DNA of 64,000 nt from DATFJT01 sp965230755 (GTDB lineage: Bacteria > Bacteroidota > Bacteroidia > Chitinophagales > Saprospiraceae): NCBI GenBank assembly GCA_965230755.1, contig CBDDLT010000015.1:310001-374000 (forward strand), in the 5' to 3' direction. Numbering within the stretch: position 1 is the stretch's first letter; every line of letters begins with the position of its first letter. Shown here piece by piece: positions 26,289-34,523 of the stretch. The notes beneath the pieces are model-generated. The model was not told the origin of the DNA and made no database searches. It worked only from the letters and a program-made list of their open reading frames with translations. Position numbers and translations under genes: made by a program.

Positions 26289-27359
26289 TTAGTTCGAAGG
26301 TAACAAATATTTACTTGCGCCTGCGCTGGAAATATTCAACATTTTCCCATCGGGCGTGGAATAAATCAGATAGCATTCGTAGTCTTTTTTCTTTTCTATT
26401 AATTGCAGAAAAGGTCTCCATCCCATAACCATAGCGGCTGTAGCCATGGCATCAGTTACCGCCCCATCGGGACCTATCACTGTAGCACTAAGCAAACTAT
26501 TCCTTTCCGGGAATCCTGTTTTTGGATTAATAGTATGGCTCAAAATTCTACCGTTTTGAATATAGTAGTTTCGATAATTGCCGGAAGAAGCCACACAGTT
26601 ATCGGTAACACTTAAAACCTGGTAAATATCATTTTGGTTAGCATCAACAGATGGGATATTAACACCGATCCTCCAGTTTTCATTCTTTGGGCTTTTTCCC
26701 GAGAGAAATAACTCTCCTCCTATTTCAACATAGATATCATTAATACCAAGATATTTCAGATATATACCGATCTCCCTTGCCGAATATCCCTTGGCAATAG
26801 CACTGAAGTCCAGTTTAACACCAGCCGGCCTGGTGATACTAATGGAATCCGGCTTCTTGTCAATCTTTAGTTTATAAAAACCGACTTTTTTCTGAAGCTC
26901 CATCACTTCTATGGAATCCTTTTCATTGCTATTCCTCTTTTCAGTACCAAAGCCCCAATAGTTGACCAAAGGAAGCACTGTAGGATCAAAATTTCCCCTA
27001 CTCCATTCATGAACCATTGCACTTTTCAGCAGATTCTGTACAAAGTGAAAGTCCTCTTGAACATTGAGATCAATACGCTCATTTTCATGATTATTAACTT
27101 GTGATATACTGCTTTCTTTGCTGTAGGTAGACAATTGTTCTTTATCTAGTATATGTAGAATAGAATCTATTTGAGTGCTGAGATCTCTATTCTTTTCATC
27201 CCTGTACTGGATGTGATACGTCGTCCCCATTGTCTTACCTCTTAAGTCTAGGAATTCTGCAGAAGCTTGAGAAGCTTTTTGATTGGGACTACAACTTATT
27301 GATGTCAAACAAATAAAAACACTGAACAATTCTAATACTCTTTGCATTGGCCTCTTCAT
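26289..27359 (-). CDS. apbE: FAD:protein FMN transferase
   Basis: Attaches FMN covalently to a threonine of target flavoproteins such as the NqrB/NqrC or RnfG subunits. The 356-residue protein is a lipoprotein (lipobox TSISC, C23) anchored outside the cytoplasmic membrane. ApbE motifs are GTTYHIQY near 46, GVKLDFSAIAKGYSA and YVEIGGELFLSGKSP in the middle, and LSHTINPKTGFPE with DAMATAAMVMGW near the C-terminus (flavin and Mg binding). It starts the minus-strand block leading to the exonuclease and MbnP-like genes (14-base gap) and is divergent from the sulfotransferase gene. The substrate flavoprotein is not in the window. Confidence 0.93.
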   Translation of the reverse strand: MKRPMQRVLELFSVFICLTSISCSPNQKASQASAEFLDLRGKTMGTTYHIQYRDEKNRDLSTQIDSILHILDKEQLSTYSKESSISQVNNHENERIDLNVQEDFHFVQNLLKSAMVHEWSRGNFDPTVLPLVNYWGFGTEKRNSNEKDSIEVMELQKKVGFYKLKIDKKPDSISITRPAGVKLDFSAIAKGYSAREIGIYLKYLGINDIYVEIGGELFLSGKSPKNENWRIGVNIPSVDANQNDIYQVLSVTDNCVASSGNYRNYYIQNGRILSHTINPKTGFPERNSLLSATVIGPDGAVTDAMATAAMVMGWRPFLQLIEKKKDYECYLIYSTPDGKMLNISSAGASKYLLPSN

Positions 27360-27413
27360 TTCATTAAATCGTTATATCTTGATTTGAGATTAACCGCAAA
27401 GATATTCAAGAAT

Positions 27414-28028
27414 ATGAGGCGCACTGCAAAAAATGAGTTGAATCCTGCCAATAACCTCCAGTCTCGGAATGGGCATAATTTTATATTTATTCACATTAAT
27501 AAAACTGGAGGTATTAGTCTAGGGGAATGTCTGGAACTTCCTTTTAAAATGCATTTTACTGCTGAAGAAGTTATCGAATCCATAGGTTTAAAAAAATGGA
27601 ATCAGGCACTTAGTTTTTCTATCGTTCGAAATCCCTTCGATAAAGTGGTCTCCCATTACTTCTATCGTGTACTAACCAATCAGACTGGCTTGGGTTCCGA
27701 GGAAATAGGCTTTCAGGAATGGGTTAAAAAATGTTACGGACCGTCGAAGGATCCCTATCTATACGATCAGCCCAAAATGTTTCAGCCACAGTTAGATTGG
27801 CTTCGGCACGATGGTCGAATTGCAGTGAATATGATATTGAAATTCGAAAAGCTCAACTCGGATTACAAAAAAATAAAAGAACTTCTCGGACTCTCCATGG
27901 ACCTGCCACATAAGAATAAATCATCCAGAGATCATTACAAAAATTACTACGATCATGAAACTTGGGAAATTGTGGCGGATTGGTTCAAAGAGGATATTAA
28001 GTACTTTGGGTATGATTTGGAATTTTGA
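27414..28028 (+). CDS. Sulfotransferase family 2-type protein
   Basis: A 204-residue cytoplasmic sulfotransferase-like protein. The PAPS 5'-phosphosulfate loop is FIHINKTGGISL near the N-terminus, and the 3'-phosphate motif is FSIVRNPFDKVVSHYF further in. I chose the ATG at 27414 because an upstream in-frame ATG (27342) lies inside the apbE coding region. The C-terminus ends YFGYDLEF, typical of the family. It would transfer sulfate from PAPS to a glycan or small acceptor. It overlaps the next gene by 4 bases. Confidence 0.82.
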   Translation: MRRTAKNELNPANNLQSRNGHNFIFIHINKTGGISLGECLELPFKMHFTAEEVIESIGLKKWNQALSFSIVRNPFDKVVSHYFYRVLTNQTGLGSEEIGFQEWVKKCYGPSKDPYLYDQPKMFQPQLDWLRHDGRIAVNMILKFEKLNSDYKKIKELLGLSMDLPHKNKSSRDHYKNYYDHETWEIVADWFKEDIKYFGYDLEF

Positions 28029-28666
28029 ATAAGACAAAAAGAAATATCGACCAAGTATTAAACTACTTTCCATTCTTTGGCATTTCAATATTTGTTGCCC
28101 TGTATATCTTTTCCTCAACACTATATCCTGGAGGCTCTCAAGTGAGCCTAAACACACAGGGTTTTGATTGGGTCAATAATTATTGGTGTAACTTAATGAA
28201 TAAGCAGGGCATGAACGGACTACCCAACCCAGCGCGGCCATATTCAATTCTTGGAATGCTACTTCTTTGTCTGAGCCTGATGATTTTTTTCATTCGATTT
28301 GCACAAGTCTTTTCCAAAAATGACTGGTGGAAGTACGTCATTATAATTTGCAGTATAATTTCTATGAGTTTGGCCATGCTCATTTTTACTGAATATCATG
28401 ATTTAATGATCATTCTATCCAGCATTTTCGGGTTTATGGCGGTATTGGGCGTAATAAGGGTAATTTATTATAGTGACTTAAGCTTCTACAAAAAGAGCGG
28501 AATTTACTGCCTTTTGCTACTGGTCATAAATAATTACATTTATTACTCCGGAGATTTTATTCTGGCACTTCCTTTACTACAAAAAGTTTCTTTCGTATTC
28601 ATTTTAGCTTGGATTTTGGGCTTAAACAATATTCTCATAAAGAGATACAAAATAGAAGAAATCTAG
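28025..28666 (+). CDS. DUF998-like integral membrane protein
   Basis: A 213-residue membrane protein with about six hydrophobic helices (near 15-35, 75-95, 103-125, 127-148, 155-173, 180-203). The loop YPGGSQVSLNTQGFDWVNNYWCNLM is split around residue 35-58 and resembles the DUF998 family. It starts at a TTG that overlaps the sulfotransferase stop, so the two are coupled. No catalytic motif or function can be assigned. Confidence 0.6.
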   Translation: MNKTKRNIDQVLNYFPFFGISIFVALYIFSSTLYPGGSQVSLNTQGFDWVNNYWCNLMNKQGMNGLPNPARPYSILGMLLLCLSLMIFFIRFAQVFSKNDWWKYVIIICSIISMSLAMLIFTEYHDLMIILSSIFGFMAVLGVIRVIYYSDLSFYKKSGIYCLLLLVINNYIYYSGDFILALPLLQKVSFVFILAWILGLNNILIKRYKIEEI

Positions 28667-28903
28667 AAGTTTGATCTTTTTAATTTCGTTCGTAATTCTA
28701 CCTGAAATGGCATTATAAATAATAGGCTCAAAAGCTAATTTCAAAACCATCTCGATATCTTTGGTTTAACTCAAAGCTCATTGATTTTTATTTTATCGCT
28801 ATGGGTTTACACCACAACAAGGGAAAACTCACTCCGTTGTACATAAGTAATTCCCTATTTAAAGAACTAGATTAAAAACAAAGTCCCATTGACTGAATTG
28901 AAG

Positions 28904-29914
28904 ATGCTATTAAAACTGAGCTTTGGCGGAGTAGTGATATTAATTTTCATTCTTTTTCTGCCCAGAAGCTATGATGTCGAATCATTTCAAAAGAGAAAAG
29001 GGACTCAATACTGGGAACTGGGGACAGGATCCAAAATAGCCTATTATAAAATACCCAGATCTCAAGAATCTGCGCAAAATCCAATCATATATTTACACGG
29101 CGGGCCAGGTGGAATGGTTAGCAACGATGTGATCAGCACCTTAAAACCATTCTCAAAACAAGGTCATGATTTATACTTCTATGATCAAGTCGGGAGTGGA
29201 CATTCGAATAGACTATCGGATATCAGTGAATACACCGTTGAAAGGCATAAAAAAGACTTAAAAGAAATTATCTCCAGAATTACTATAGATAAGGTGATTC
29301 TAATTGGACATTCCTGGGGAAGTTTATTGGCCGTGAATTATTTAGAAGATTATTCTCAAACAGTGGAAAAATTGATTCTAACCGGACCAGGACCTATATT
29401 GCCGATCAACAAAAAATTAATCAAGGAAGTAGCACCGGACAGTTTAGCGCTTGTTGAGCCAGAATTTTCAAATAGGGAAGGTAATAGAAAAGCTTACAAC
29501 TGGAGGAGTAAGTTGATTCTAAAATGGGCATACTTATTTAACGAGAAATTAGCCAGTGACAAGGAAGCAGATAATTTCTTTACTTTTCTAAATCAAGAAT
29601 TGAGCAAATCCACGACATGTTATCCGGACAATTCGAAAAAATATCCCGGTGGAGCTGGGTATTACAGTCACATCATGACGGTAAGAAGTTTTCGTAAGGT
29701 AAAGGACAGAAGAAATGAGTTGCAAAGCATCAAGACTCCCATTTTACTGCTAAGAGGTCAATGTGACAATCAAAAATGGGGGTTTACAAAAGAATACCTA
29801 GATTTATTCAGTAATTCCCGGTTAAAAATAATAGAGGATGCCGGACATGATATAATATCTGCGGATAGTGAAGCTTATTATACGCTGATCAATCAATTTA
29901 TAAATGAGAATTAA
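28904..29914 (+). CDS. Alpha/beta hydrolase, proline iminopeptidase-like (S33)
   Basis: A 336-residue hydrolase with an N-terminal membrane anchor (about 3-20). The oxyanion loop is YLHGGPGGM, typical of the S33 proline iminopeptidase group. The nucleophile elbow is IGHSWGS; the acid lies in LLRGQCDNQKWG and the histidine in EDAGHDI near the C-terminus. I prefer the ATG at 28904 to a TTG five codons earlier. It probably cleaves a small ester or peptide in the envelope. The next gene follows after 37 bases, so they may be co-transcribed. Confidence 0.82.
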   Translation: MLLKLSFGGVVILIFILFLPRSYDVESFQKRKGTQYWELGTGSKIAYYKIPRSQESAQNPIIYLHGGPGGMVSNDVISTLKPFSKQGHDLYFYDQVGSGHSNRLSDISEYTVERHKKDLKEIISRITIDKVILIGHSWGSLLAVNYLEDYSQTVEKLILTGPGPILPINKKLIKEVAPDSLALVEPEFSNREGNRKAYNWRSKLILKWAYLFNEKLASDKEADNFFTFLNQELSKSTTCYPDNSKKYPGGAGYYSHIMTVRSFRKVKDRRNELQSIKTPILLLRGQCDNQKWGFTKEYLDLFSNSRLKIIEDAGHDIISADSEAYYTLINQFINEN

Positions 29915-29951
29915 GAGAATTTGGGCATAATGATCATCACATTTATACATC

Positions 29952-30968
29952 ATGGTCAACAATAGAAATACACTCAAGCTTGTATTCGGTAATTTGCTTG
30001 TATTCTTTGTGCTTGTCCTTCTTGCAGATATAGCCCTGCGAATAAGAGGTTTCGACACATATCCCGGAAACCAGCCCAAAATATTGGTAGAACCCAACGG
30101 TAAATACTTCCAAAAGGATAGCTTATTGGGATACAAACATCTGGCGGGCAAATTCGATATAACTTTAGAAGGGGATTATACTTTTAGCACACAACATGAT
30201 TCTTTAGGTTTGAGAGTAACAGGCCATTCTCACGGATCAGATACCCTTATTAAACCAGAGATCTGGATTTTCGGATGTTCTTTTACTCATGGATGGGCCA
30301 TTAATGACGAAGAGACGTTTCCATGGATTCTACAATCCAAGTTGGAGGATTATAAGATCATCAATTGGGGTACTAGCGGTTATGGGACCATTCATTTCTA
30401 CCTCCAGCTAAAAGAAGCATTAGAAAGAGAAAATAAAGCGGAAGTTGTGATCATCAATAATGCCGATTTTCATTTTGAACGTAATTCTTTTTCTTACAAC
30501 AGAAGACGAAACGTATCGCGGTGGAATTTTCTGGGAAACTTAAATCAGCCCTTCTGTAATATCAATGATAAAGGATCTTTAGATATTCTTTATTCAGAAG
30601 TAGAATACAGTCCTTGGACTTTATCGAGGTTTTCTCCACTCGCGTATTTTTTACAAAAGAAGTATGAATTCTACTTGGATAGGGAGAAAAGAGAACAAGA
30701 AGCGACCATCACTGGAATGCTTCTGGACAACATTATTGCGCTGTGCAAAGACGGGCAAATTAGTCTTATTCTCAGCAATATTGCTGGCGACTCGGAATTG
30801 TTTCAAAAGTCTGCTCAAAAAAACCAAATACCCTATCTGGATATATCAGTTGATATGAGTTTAGAGGAAAACACCAATCATCCATATGACGGGCATCCAA
30901 GTCATCAAGCCAATGAAGCTTATGCGGAGAAGATTCATTCCTTTTTAATAGATTCCACTGGTTTGTAA
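29952..30968 (+). CDS. Membrane-anchored SGNH/GDSL-like hydrolase
   Basis: A 338-residue protein with an N-terminal membrane helix (about 9-27). Block I is IFGCSFTHGWA, in which the serine would be the nucleophile, and the C-terminal DGHPSHQANEAYAEKI carries the Asp-His pair of SGNH hydrolases. The middle region contains WGTSGYGTIHFYLQL, matching blocks II-III. Such proteins de-acylate glycans or lipids outside the membrane. It may share a transcript with the S33-type hydrolase upstream. The substrate is unknown. Confidence 0.75.
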   Translation: MVNNRNTLKLVFGNLLVFFVLVLLADIALRIRGFDTYPGNQPKILVEPNGKYFQKDSLLGYKHLAGKFDITLEGDYTFSTQHDSLGLRVTGHSHGSDTLIKPEIWIFGCSFTHGWAINDEETFPWILQSKLEDYKIINWGTSGYGTIHFYLQLKEALERENKAEVVIINNADFHFERNSFSYNRRRNVSRWNFLGNLNQPFCNINDKGSLDILYSEVEYSPWTLSRFSPLAYFLQKKYEFYLDREKREQEATITGMLLDNIIALCKDGQISLILSNIAGDSELFQKSAQKNQIPYLDISVDMSLEENTNHPYDGHPSHQANEAYAEKIHSFLIDSTGL

Positions 30969-31011
30969 GTATTCATCCATTTGAAAATAGATTCATTCAA
31001 GAATAACATAG

Positions 31012-31025
31012 ACAGACTTGTCTGT
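31012..31025. promoter_or_regulatory. TetR-family operator in the regulator's own promoter
   Basis: ACAGACTTGTCTGT, a dyad with 6-base arms ACAGAC/GTCTGT and a TT centre. It overlaps the -33 element of the regulator promoter. A 13-of-14 match occurs at 31634-31647, upstream of the dehydrogenase gene. Confidence 0.75.
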
Positions 31026-31049
31026 TTTATAAATTTTAATCTATATTTG
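31018..31049 (+). promoter_or_regulatory. Promoter of the TetR-family regulator gene
   Basis: TTG at 31018-31020, a 21-base spacer and TATATTTG at 31042-31049, close to the Bacteroidota consensus. The ATG follows at 31054, implying a nearly leaderless transcript. Confidence 0.6.
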
Positions 31050-31053
31050 CACT

Positions 31054-31614
31054 ATGAAACATTCGGAAGTAAGAAATAGAATTGTAGAGACCGCTTCAAA
31101 TTTGTTTTACAAGAATGGGTATAACGCCACTGGAATTAATGAGATCATTGCAGAAGCAGGAATTGCAAAAGCAACACTTTATTATCACTTCAGATCAAAA
31201 GAGGATATCTGTTTAGGATATCTACAATTTAAGAATACTACGTTTCTACATGATATCAAGGTATTTGTAGAATCGAAACCCAAAGGCAAAGATCAAATAC
31301 TGGCCATTTTCGATTTTCTGGCATTGTTCTTTAAGGACAGAGATTTCAACGGCTGTTGGTGTATTAAGACAGTTTCGGAAATTCCTCGAGACAATAAAAG
31401 AATAAGAAATGAGATTCAGGTTCAAAAAAATCTCTTCATTCAACTGATTATGCAATTGATATCCAACAATATAGAGGGAATAGGTGAAAAACAAATACAC
31501 TCTTTAGCACGGCAAGTATACCTACTTTATGAAAGCGCGGTGGGTGAAAGCCATTTACATCAGGAGGATTGGCCAATCATCGAGGCAAAAAGTTTATGCT
31601 CACGAATTATTTAA
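31054..31614 (+). CDS. TetR/AcrR family transcriptional regulator
   Basis: A 186-residue repressor. The N-terminal helix-turn-helix (about 10-55) reads ETASNLFYKNGYNATGINEI and IAKATLYYHFRSKEDICLGYL, the classic TetR pattern. The C-terminal ligand domain (about 75-186) resembles the LmrA/YxaF type, with an NGCWCIKTVSEI segment containing a cysteine. A matching operator overlaps its promoter and another precedes the adjacent dehydrogenase gene, so autorepression and control of that gene are likely. Confidence 0.92.
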   Translation: MKHSEVRNRIVETASNLFYKNGYNATGINEIIAEAGIAKATLYYHFRSKEDICLGYLQFKNTTFLHDIKVFVESKPKGKDQILAIFDFLALFFKDRDFNGCWCIKTVSEIPRDNKRIRNEIQVQKNLFIQLIMQLISNNIEGIGEKQIHSLARQVYLLYESAVGESHLHQEDWPIIEAKSLCSRII

Positions 31615-31633
31615 AAAATTTATCACAATACAG

Positions 31634-31647
31634 ACTGACTTGTCTGT
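31634..31647. promoter_or_regulatory. Second TetR-family operator, upstream of the dehydrogenase gene
   Basis: ACTGACTTGTCTGT, differing at one base from the operator at 31012-31025. It lies 26 bases before the dehydrogenase ATG. Confidence 0.7.
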
Positions 31648-31673
31648 TCATTTATCATTTTAAAAATAATACA

Positions 31674-32420
31674 ATGGAAAATTTTGAAACTAAAGTCGCC
31701 ATCATAGTTGGTGGAACGAGTGGTATCGGTAAAGCAGCTGCGGAGCAGTTATTAAATCACGGAGCCCATGTACACATTATTGGCAGGAATACAGACAAGG
31801 TCTCCGACCGTAAAAATCTAATCAAACATCGCGTTGATATCACCAATGAGTCCCAGCTCAATCATTTAATAAATTATATTGGATCATTAAGCAATATTGA
31901 TTATTTGGTTAATGCCTCAGGAATTTTTGGTCCAAAGGCTTTTTTGGATCATACCCTTGAAGATTATAATTCATATCTAGACTTGAATAGAGGCTTTTTC
32001 TTTCTTACCCAAGCCATAGCAAAGAAAATGAAAGAGAGCGGGGGTGGTTCCATCGTAAATGTAGGTTCTATGTGGGCGAAACAAGCAGTGAAGGCGACCC
32101 CATCTTCGGCATACTCCATGCAAAAAGCGGGTTTGCATTCCTTGACTCAACATTTGGCAATGGAATTAGCAGATTACAATATCAGAGTTAATGCGGTATC
32201 TCCTGCCGTAGTCAGTACACCTGTCTACCACAGCGTTTTTGGTGGAAAGGAAGAAGCTGAAGAGGCTCTTGAAAACTTTCACGGGTTTCATCCAATAGGT
32301 AGAAACGGACGACCGACAGACATCGCTAACAGCATTCTATTCTTGCTTTCCGAAAAGGCCTCTTGGGTTACTGGTGCAATTTGGGATACTGATGGAGGTG
32401 TTATTGCTGGTAGAAACTGA
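31674..32420 (+). CDS. Short-chain dehydrogenase/reductase
   Basis: A 248-residue Rossmann-fold oxidoreductase. The cofactor loop is GGTSGIGKAAAEQL; NASGIFGPKAF follows strand 4; the catalytic Ser is in GGSIVNVGSMW and the Tyr-Lys pair in SAYSMQKAG. The C-terminus ends WVTGAIWDTDGG, standard for classical SDRs. I set the start at the ATG at 31674, after the operator, because upstream in-frame codons overlap the regulator gene. It probably removes a reactive carbonyl or modifies the ligand sensed by the TetR regulator. The substrate is unknown. Confidence 0.92.
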   Translation: MENFETKVAIIVGGTSGIGKAAAEQLLNHGAHVHIIGRNTDKVSDRKNLIKHRVDITNESQLNHLINYIGSLSNIDYLVNASGIFGPKAFLDHTLEDYNSYLDLNRGFFFLTQAIAKKMKESGGGSIVNVGSMWAKQAVKATPSSAYSMQKAGLHSLTQHLAMELADYNIRVNAVSPAVVSTPVYHSVFGGKEEAEEALENFHGFHPIGRNGRPTDIANSILFLLSEKASWVTGAIWDTDGGVIAGRN

Positions 32421-32440
32421 ATTCAATAAAAGACGACAGG

Positions 32441-32475
32441 AAACGGCTTGGAAATAATCCCGAGCCGTTTTCCTT
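32441..32475 (+). terminator. Rho-independent terminator after the dehydrogenase gene
   Basis: Arms AAACGGCTTG (32441-32450) and CGAGCCGTTT (32461-32470), ten pairs with one G-U, followed by TTCCTTTT. Confidence 0.75.
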
Positions 32476-32556
32476 TTATGGAATAAGACAAGCTTTTACC
32501 AGATAAAAAGGAGCAGTCCGCGAAAATTCTACTTTTAGATTGATATTTTACAACAA

Positions 32557-32688
32557 ATGGAAGGCTTTAGTTGTCTAAAAAACGAGGAGATTGTCCGAGA
32601 ATGGATTGAAATGTTGAATAATTCAACCTCAGGTATACCGAAGACAGAATCTTTGCTAATGTATTCACTTTATGCGGTAAAATTTTGA
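32557..32688 (+). CDS. Possible 43-codon open reading frame
   Basis: An ATG-started frame in the 362-base gap before etfB, coding for a 43-residue peptide beginning MEGFSCLKNEEIVREW. It lacks a clear ribosome-binding site and promoter, and I recognise no family. A 7-base-arm dyad (32672-32694) overlaps its 3' end. It may be chance or the remnant of a longer gene. Confidence 0.2.
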   Translation: MEGFSCLKNEEIVREWIEMLNNSTSGIPKTESLLMYSLYAVKF

Positions 32689-32694
32689 CCGCAT
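32672..32694. repeat. Dyad upstream of etfB
   Basis: ATGCGGT and ACCGCAT (7-base perfect arms) around AAAATTTTG, itself nearly palindromic. It lies 89 bases before etfB and just upstream of a -7 box, so it may be an operator or a weak terminator. The rest of the 32421-32782 gap shows only the terminator, the small frame and this promoter region. Confidence 0.5.
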
Positions 32695-32719
32695 TTCATA
32701 TTCGATTTGGTATAAGTTC

Positions 32720-32727
32720 TATATTTG
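32720..32727 (+). promoter_or_regulatory. Candidate -7 box of the etfBA operon
   Basis: TATATTTG, a perfect TAnnTTTG match, 55 bases before the etfB ATG. A -33 TTG is not evident at 19-21 bases. Confidence 0.45.
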
Positions 32728-32782
32728 TGATTCAATTTTTGCTCAGGCCACCCATTTATTAATCAATTTTTTAAGTATTGCT

Positions 32783-33523
32783 ATGAAGCAACTTGTATGT
32801 ATCAGTAAAACACCCGAAACAACTGCCAATATACAGCCGTCTTCGGATGGAAATGAAATCCAAAAAGATGGAATCAATAATATTCTAAATCCTTATGACG
32901 AGTGGTATGCTCTCGTGCGTGCTATAGAATTAAAGGAACAAGTAGGCGGTACAGTCACGGTTATCAATGTGGGGCCGGCAGAAAATGACGCCGTTATAAG
33001 AAAAGCTTTGGCCATTGGTGCCGATGATGCGATTAGAATAAACACCGATCCGGAAAGTGCGCTGCAGGTTGCAAAACATATCAGTAGTGCTGTAAAAGAC
33101 GGAGCTTATGACATCATTTACACCGGTAAGGAATCTATCGATTATAACGGATCACTGGTAGGAGGAATGATTGCTGAATTACTGGATCTGCCCTATGTTT
33201 CGTACGCTTCAAGTATGACGATGGAAGGAAATACTGCAAATTTGGTAAGAGATATTGAGGGAGGTACGGAAAGCGTAAGTGTAGGAACTCCTTTTGTAGT
33301 ATCTGCGGCAAAAGGAATGGCCGAACAAAGAATTCCCAATATGAGAGGAATTATGATGAGCAAAAGAAAGCCCATTGAGGTAGTCGAACCTGGTGACGCA
33401 TCAGCGAGGGTTAATGTGAGCCAATACAGCAAACCCCAGGGTAAATCAAGTGTCAAGATGGTTGACCCGGAAAACATGGATGAATTGGTAAGATTACTCC
33501 AGGAGGAGGCCAAAGTATTATAA
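32783..33523 (+). CDS. etfB: Electron transfer flavoprotein beta subunit
   Basis: Small subunit of the ETF heterodimer that takes electrons from acyl-CoA dehydrogenases and passes them to ETF:quinone oxidoreductase. The 246-residue protein has the family start KQLVCISKTPETTANI, the AMP-site region VINVGPAENDAVIRKALAIGADDA and the beta-subunit recognition loop near 195-210 (NMRGIMMSKRKP). It precedes etfA by 23 bases. No acyl-CoA dehydrogenase is adjacent. Confidence 0.95.
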   Translation: MKQLVCISKTPETTANIQPSSDGNEIQKDGINNILNPYDEWYALVRAIELKEQVGGTVTVINVGPAENDAVIRKALAIGADDAIRINTDPESALQVAKHISSAVKDGAYDIIYTGKESIDYNGSLVGGMIAELLDLPYVSYASSMTMEGNTANLVRDIEGGTESVSVGTPFVVSAAKGMAEQRIPNMRGIMMSKRKPIEVVEPGDASARVNVSQYSKPQGKSSVKMVDPENMDELVRLLQEEAKVL

Positions 33524-33546
33524 GGTATAATTTCAATTGAATTTTT

Positions 33547-34509
33547 ATGGTATTAGTATTTATTGAAAACGAAAACGGTCAATTAAAAAAATCTGCTTTG
33601 GAAGCCATGAGTTATGGAAAAATCCTGGCTGACAAAATAAACAGTTCATGTATTGCCGCATCAGTGGGTGCATTGAACAACGCCAACGAATGTGGAGACT
33701 ATGGAATGTCTACATTGGTTAATATTAACTCAGATCACTTATCTAAGTTCGACAGCGCAAACTACACCCGATCGATAGCCGGTCTGGCAAGGGATAAAGG
33801 AGCAAAGTTTATTGTATTTGCTGATAGTTCTACTGGTAAATCAATCTTAGGTCGTTTGGCTGCCAATTTGGACGCAGCTTATGTTTCTGCTGCGAACTCC
33901 ATTCCTGAAGCTGATGGATCGGCGGTTCGTGTGGAAAAGTCTGTATTTTCAGGAAAGGCCATTGCCTCTTATGAGTTGGATAAAGAATTTAATGTTATTT
34001 CCATTGCAGGAAATACCTTGAAGCCTGCTCAAAATCCTACTTCTTGTAGTGTAGAAGAGTTTTCTCCTCAGTTAGAGCCATCAAAAGTGAATGTTCAGGG
34101 CCAAGACAAACAATCCGGTGGGCAGGTACCGCTTCCCGAAGCTGAATTAGTTGTTTCAGCAGGAAGGGGAATGAAAGGACCTGAAAATTGGGGCATTATC
34201 GAGGAGCTGGCAGAGGTTTTAGGAGCAACTACCGCTTGTTCAAGGCCCGTTGCAGATACAGGCTGGAGACCTCATCATGAGCACGTAGGTCAAACAGGGA
34301 TTGCCATCAGACCGAACTTGTATATTGCAGCTGGAATATCAGGAGCGATACAGCACTTAGCCGGTGTGAGCAGCAGCAAGTGTATTGTTGTGATCAATAA
34401 AGATCCGGAAGCGCCTTTCTTTAAGGCTGCGGATTATGGAGTTTGTGCGGATTTGTTCGATGTAGTTCCTAGACTGACAGAAGCTATTAAAAAAGCTAAG
34501 GTTTCCTGA
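33547..34509 (+). CDS. etfA: Electron transfer flavoprotein alpha subunit
   Basis: FAD-binding subunit of ETF. The 320-residue protein has an N-terminal alpha/beta domain and a C-terminal FAD domain starting near 190: VSAGRGMKGPENW, ELAEVLGATTACSRPVADTGW, QTGIAIRPNLYIAAGISGAIQH and INKDPEAPFFKAADYG. All are standard FAD-contact segments. It forms an operon with etfB and supports fatty acid or amino acid oxidation. Confidence 0.96.
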   Translation: MVLVFIENENGQLKKSALEAMSYGKILADKINSSCIAASVGALNNANECGDYGMSTLVNINSDHLSKFDSANYTRSIAGLARDKGAKFIVFADSSTGKSILGRLAANLDAAYVSAANSIPEADGSAVRVEKSVFSGKAIASYELDKEFNVISIAGNTLKPAQNPTSCSVEEFSPQLEPSKVNVQGQDKQSGGQVPLPEAELVVSAGRGMKGPENWGIIEELAEVLGATTACSRPVADTGWRPHHEHVGQTGIAIRPNLYIAAGISGAIQHLAGVSSSKCIVVINKDPEAPFFKAADYGVCADLFDVVPRLTEAIKKAKVS

Positions 34510-34523
34510 TTTAGGAGATCAGT

